Source of the DNA: UBA2357 sp041678045
GTDB lineage: Bacteria; Pseudomonadota; Gammaproteobacteria; Burkholderiales; Rhodocyclaceae
Length of the DNA: 32,538 bases
Direction of reading: 5' to 3'
NCBI GenBank assembly: GCA_041678045.1
Contig: JBAYOV010000043.1
Span: forward strand, 1 to 32,538
The notes under the pieces are model-generated. The model had not been told where the DNA came from and did no database searches. It was given only the letters and a program-made list of their open reading frames with translations. Below are positions 31,994 through 32,538 of this stretch, one piece after another (the first letter of the stretch is position 1; each line of letters starts with the position of its first letter). The translations under genes and the position numbers were made by a program.

Positions 31994-32434
31994 CTATCGA
32001 GAATTAAAACGAACGAGCAATGCGCTGCTTGTCAGTAATGCTGATATCCCTAACCACAGCGCCGAATTGAATGGCCAGCCCACTCGAAGCAAGAAATTGG
32101 CTGCAATCGGGCCTGTTAGCTGACCAACAGCAAATGCAGCAGTCATTGATGCCAATAGCTTCTGTGCGTTATGACCTGCCTGTTGCCGAGCCTCCTGCAA
32201 ACCGATCAAGGTTATGAGCATGAAAGTTCCGCCCACGCAAAACGCAGCTACCGAGAGCCCGAATAGGCTAGGTACGACGATGGGCATAAATATCCCAATG
32301 GCCATGACCACTTGCGCACCAGCCCAGATATATTTCCGGGGCCAACGCACAAGGAAACCTACGCACAATGTGGACAGGGCCGCAGCCATACCGAATAGTG
32401 GCCACACCCAACCAAAAAGGGCGTTGGTGCTTAA
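31994..32434 (-). pseudogene. 5'-truncated YbfB/YjiJ-type MFS transporter
   Basis: Only the C-terminal ~146 residues remain, with four or five hydrophobic helices (PLFGMAAALSTLCVGFLVRW; AAFCVGGTFMLITLIGL; AFAVGQLTGPIAANFLLRVGWPF; LWLGISALLTSSALLV). They match the last third of a YbfB/YjiJ-type major facilitator (~390-400 residues when whole). The frame is closed by TAA at 32435-32437, directly before the leftover part; the GTG at 32407 is an unlikely start. I read it as a gene cut off by an insertion or deletion at about 32434, together with the unrelated frame upstream. It is not functional as a transporter. Confidence 0.65.
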
Positions 32435-32538
32435 TTAGCTGATGTTGATATTCCGATTGGCTGAATTCTGATTTTTCGCGATGAGTTCCCCTTTTTCCCT
32501 GCCTCCTTCATGCGATGGACGCAATTTGCCCAGCCCGG
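32431..32538 (-). CDS. Unidentified partial ORF at the right edge
   Basis: An open frame runs from the right edge to the TAA at 32431-32433, giving 35 residues that end in ISTSAN and include a basic stretch (HRMKEAGKKGNSSRK). The composition (Lys/Arg/Ser-rich) would suit the tail of a transposase or DNA-binding protein, but I do not recognise it. It abuts the truncated MFS gene, so it may belong to the element that cut it. Confidence 0.3.
   Translation of the reverse strand, partial: PGWANCVHRMKEAGKKGNSSRKIRIQPIGISTSAN

Larger units (their letters stand above)
17472..32538. mobile_element. Part of a Tn4371-like integrative conjugative element
   Basis: The gene order traG-copG-trbB-C-D-E-J-(lipoprotein)-L-F-G-I-DUF2274 is that of Tn4371-family ICEs (IncP-like mating-pair system). 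All genes are on the minus strand. The trbI/DUF2274 end is the end of the element in that family, so the boundary should lie just left of 17551, near 17440-17550; the left coordinate is my estimate. Integrase, relaxase and replication/partition genes are not in the window. The stretch from 31377 on is lower in GC by eye and may be cargo or a second insertion. No direct-repeat att pair could be paired because the other end is absent. Confidence 0.75.

Noticed and set aside
1..32538. CRISPR array or phage region
   Set aside because: No regularly spaced repeats of CRISPR type and no phage structural genes were seen.

Overview
This window looks like chromosome from a GC-rich betaproteobacterium, plausibly Rhodocyclales (Aromatoleum/Azoarcus/Thauera-like). 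The reasons are a three-subunit tungsten aldehyde oxidoreductase set (AorABC type), a surface protein with an IPTL-CTERM sorting tail, an rpsP-rimM-trmD-rplS operon, and a Tn4371/IncP-type conjugative element. The genus call is inference; no marker was compared.

Layout. (1) 3-956: 3' part of a secreted, IPTL-CTERM-anchored protein. (2) 1061-5354, minus strand: aldehyde:ferredoxin oxidoreductase operon in the order aorA, aorB, aorC, MoaD-like protein, and a small unknown protein. A possible attenuator hairpin lies between aorB and aorC. (3) 5683-7009, plus strand: a small disordered protein and a SprA-type HExxH metalloprotease-like protein, sharing the 5355-5682 control region with aorA. (4) 7060-8015, minus strand: WrbA-type quinone reductase coupled to a DUF2069 membrane protein. 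(5) 8110-9510: YihY-family membrane protein, converging on and overlapping a 511-residue protein (9480-11015) with a PilZ-like C-terminal part. (6) 11244-13329: rpsP-rimM-trmD-rplS with a clear sigma70 promoter and a UUCG-loop terminator. (7) 13452-15577, minus strand: selB followed by tRNA-Sec (selC). (8) 15578-17550: a junction zone with about 590 bases of mostly non-coding DNA, a PIN-like nuclease gene and a beheaded small upstream gene. (9) 17551-30378: a conjugation module (traG, copG, trbB, C, D, E, J, an EexN-like lipoprotein, trbL, F, G, I, DUF2274), preceded by a LysR regulator and a second EexN lipoprotein. (10) 31377-32538: apparent cargo, comprising a carboxymuconolactone decarboxylase-family protein, a 5'-truncated MFS transporter and an unidentified ORF running off the edge.

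How it fits together. The aor genes encode an electron-transfer subunit, a catalytic W-pterin subunit and an FAD/NADH subunit that together should interconvert carboxylic acids and aldehydes. selB and selC decode UGA as selenocysteine, but selA and selenoproteins are not visible here. The trb/traG genes encode a type IV secretion machine and coupling protein. Most of their junctions are ATGA stop/start overlaps, so the block is probably one long, translationally coupled operon. The integrase and origin-processing end of the element lies outside the window. The trb-proximal end falls near 17440-17550.

No fully convincing new system was found. The best candidates for new biology are the PIN-like gene with its truncated coupled partner at the element edge, the unknown last gene of the aor operon, the PilZ-like protein, and the two exclusion-type lipoproteins in one element.
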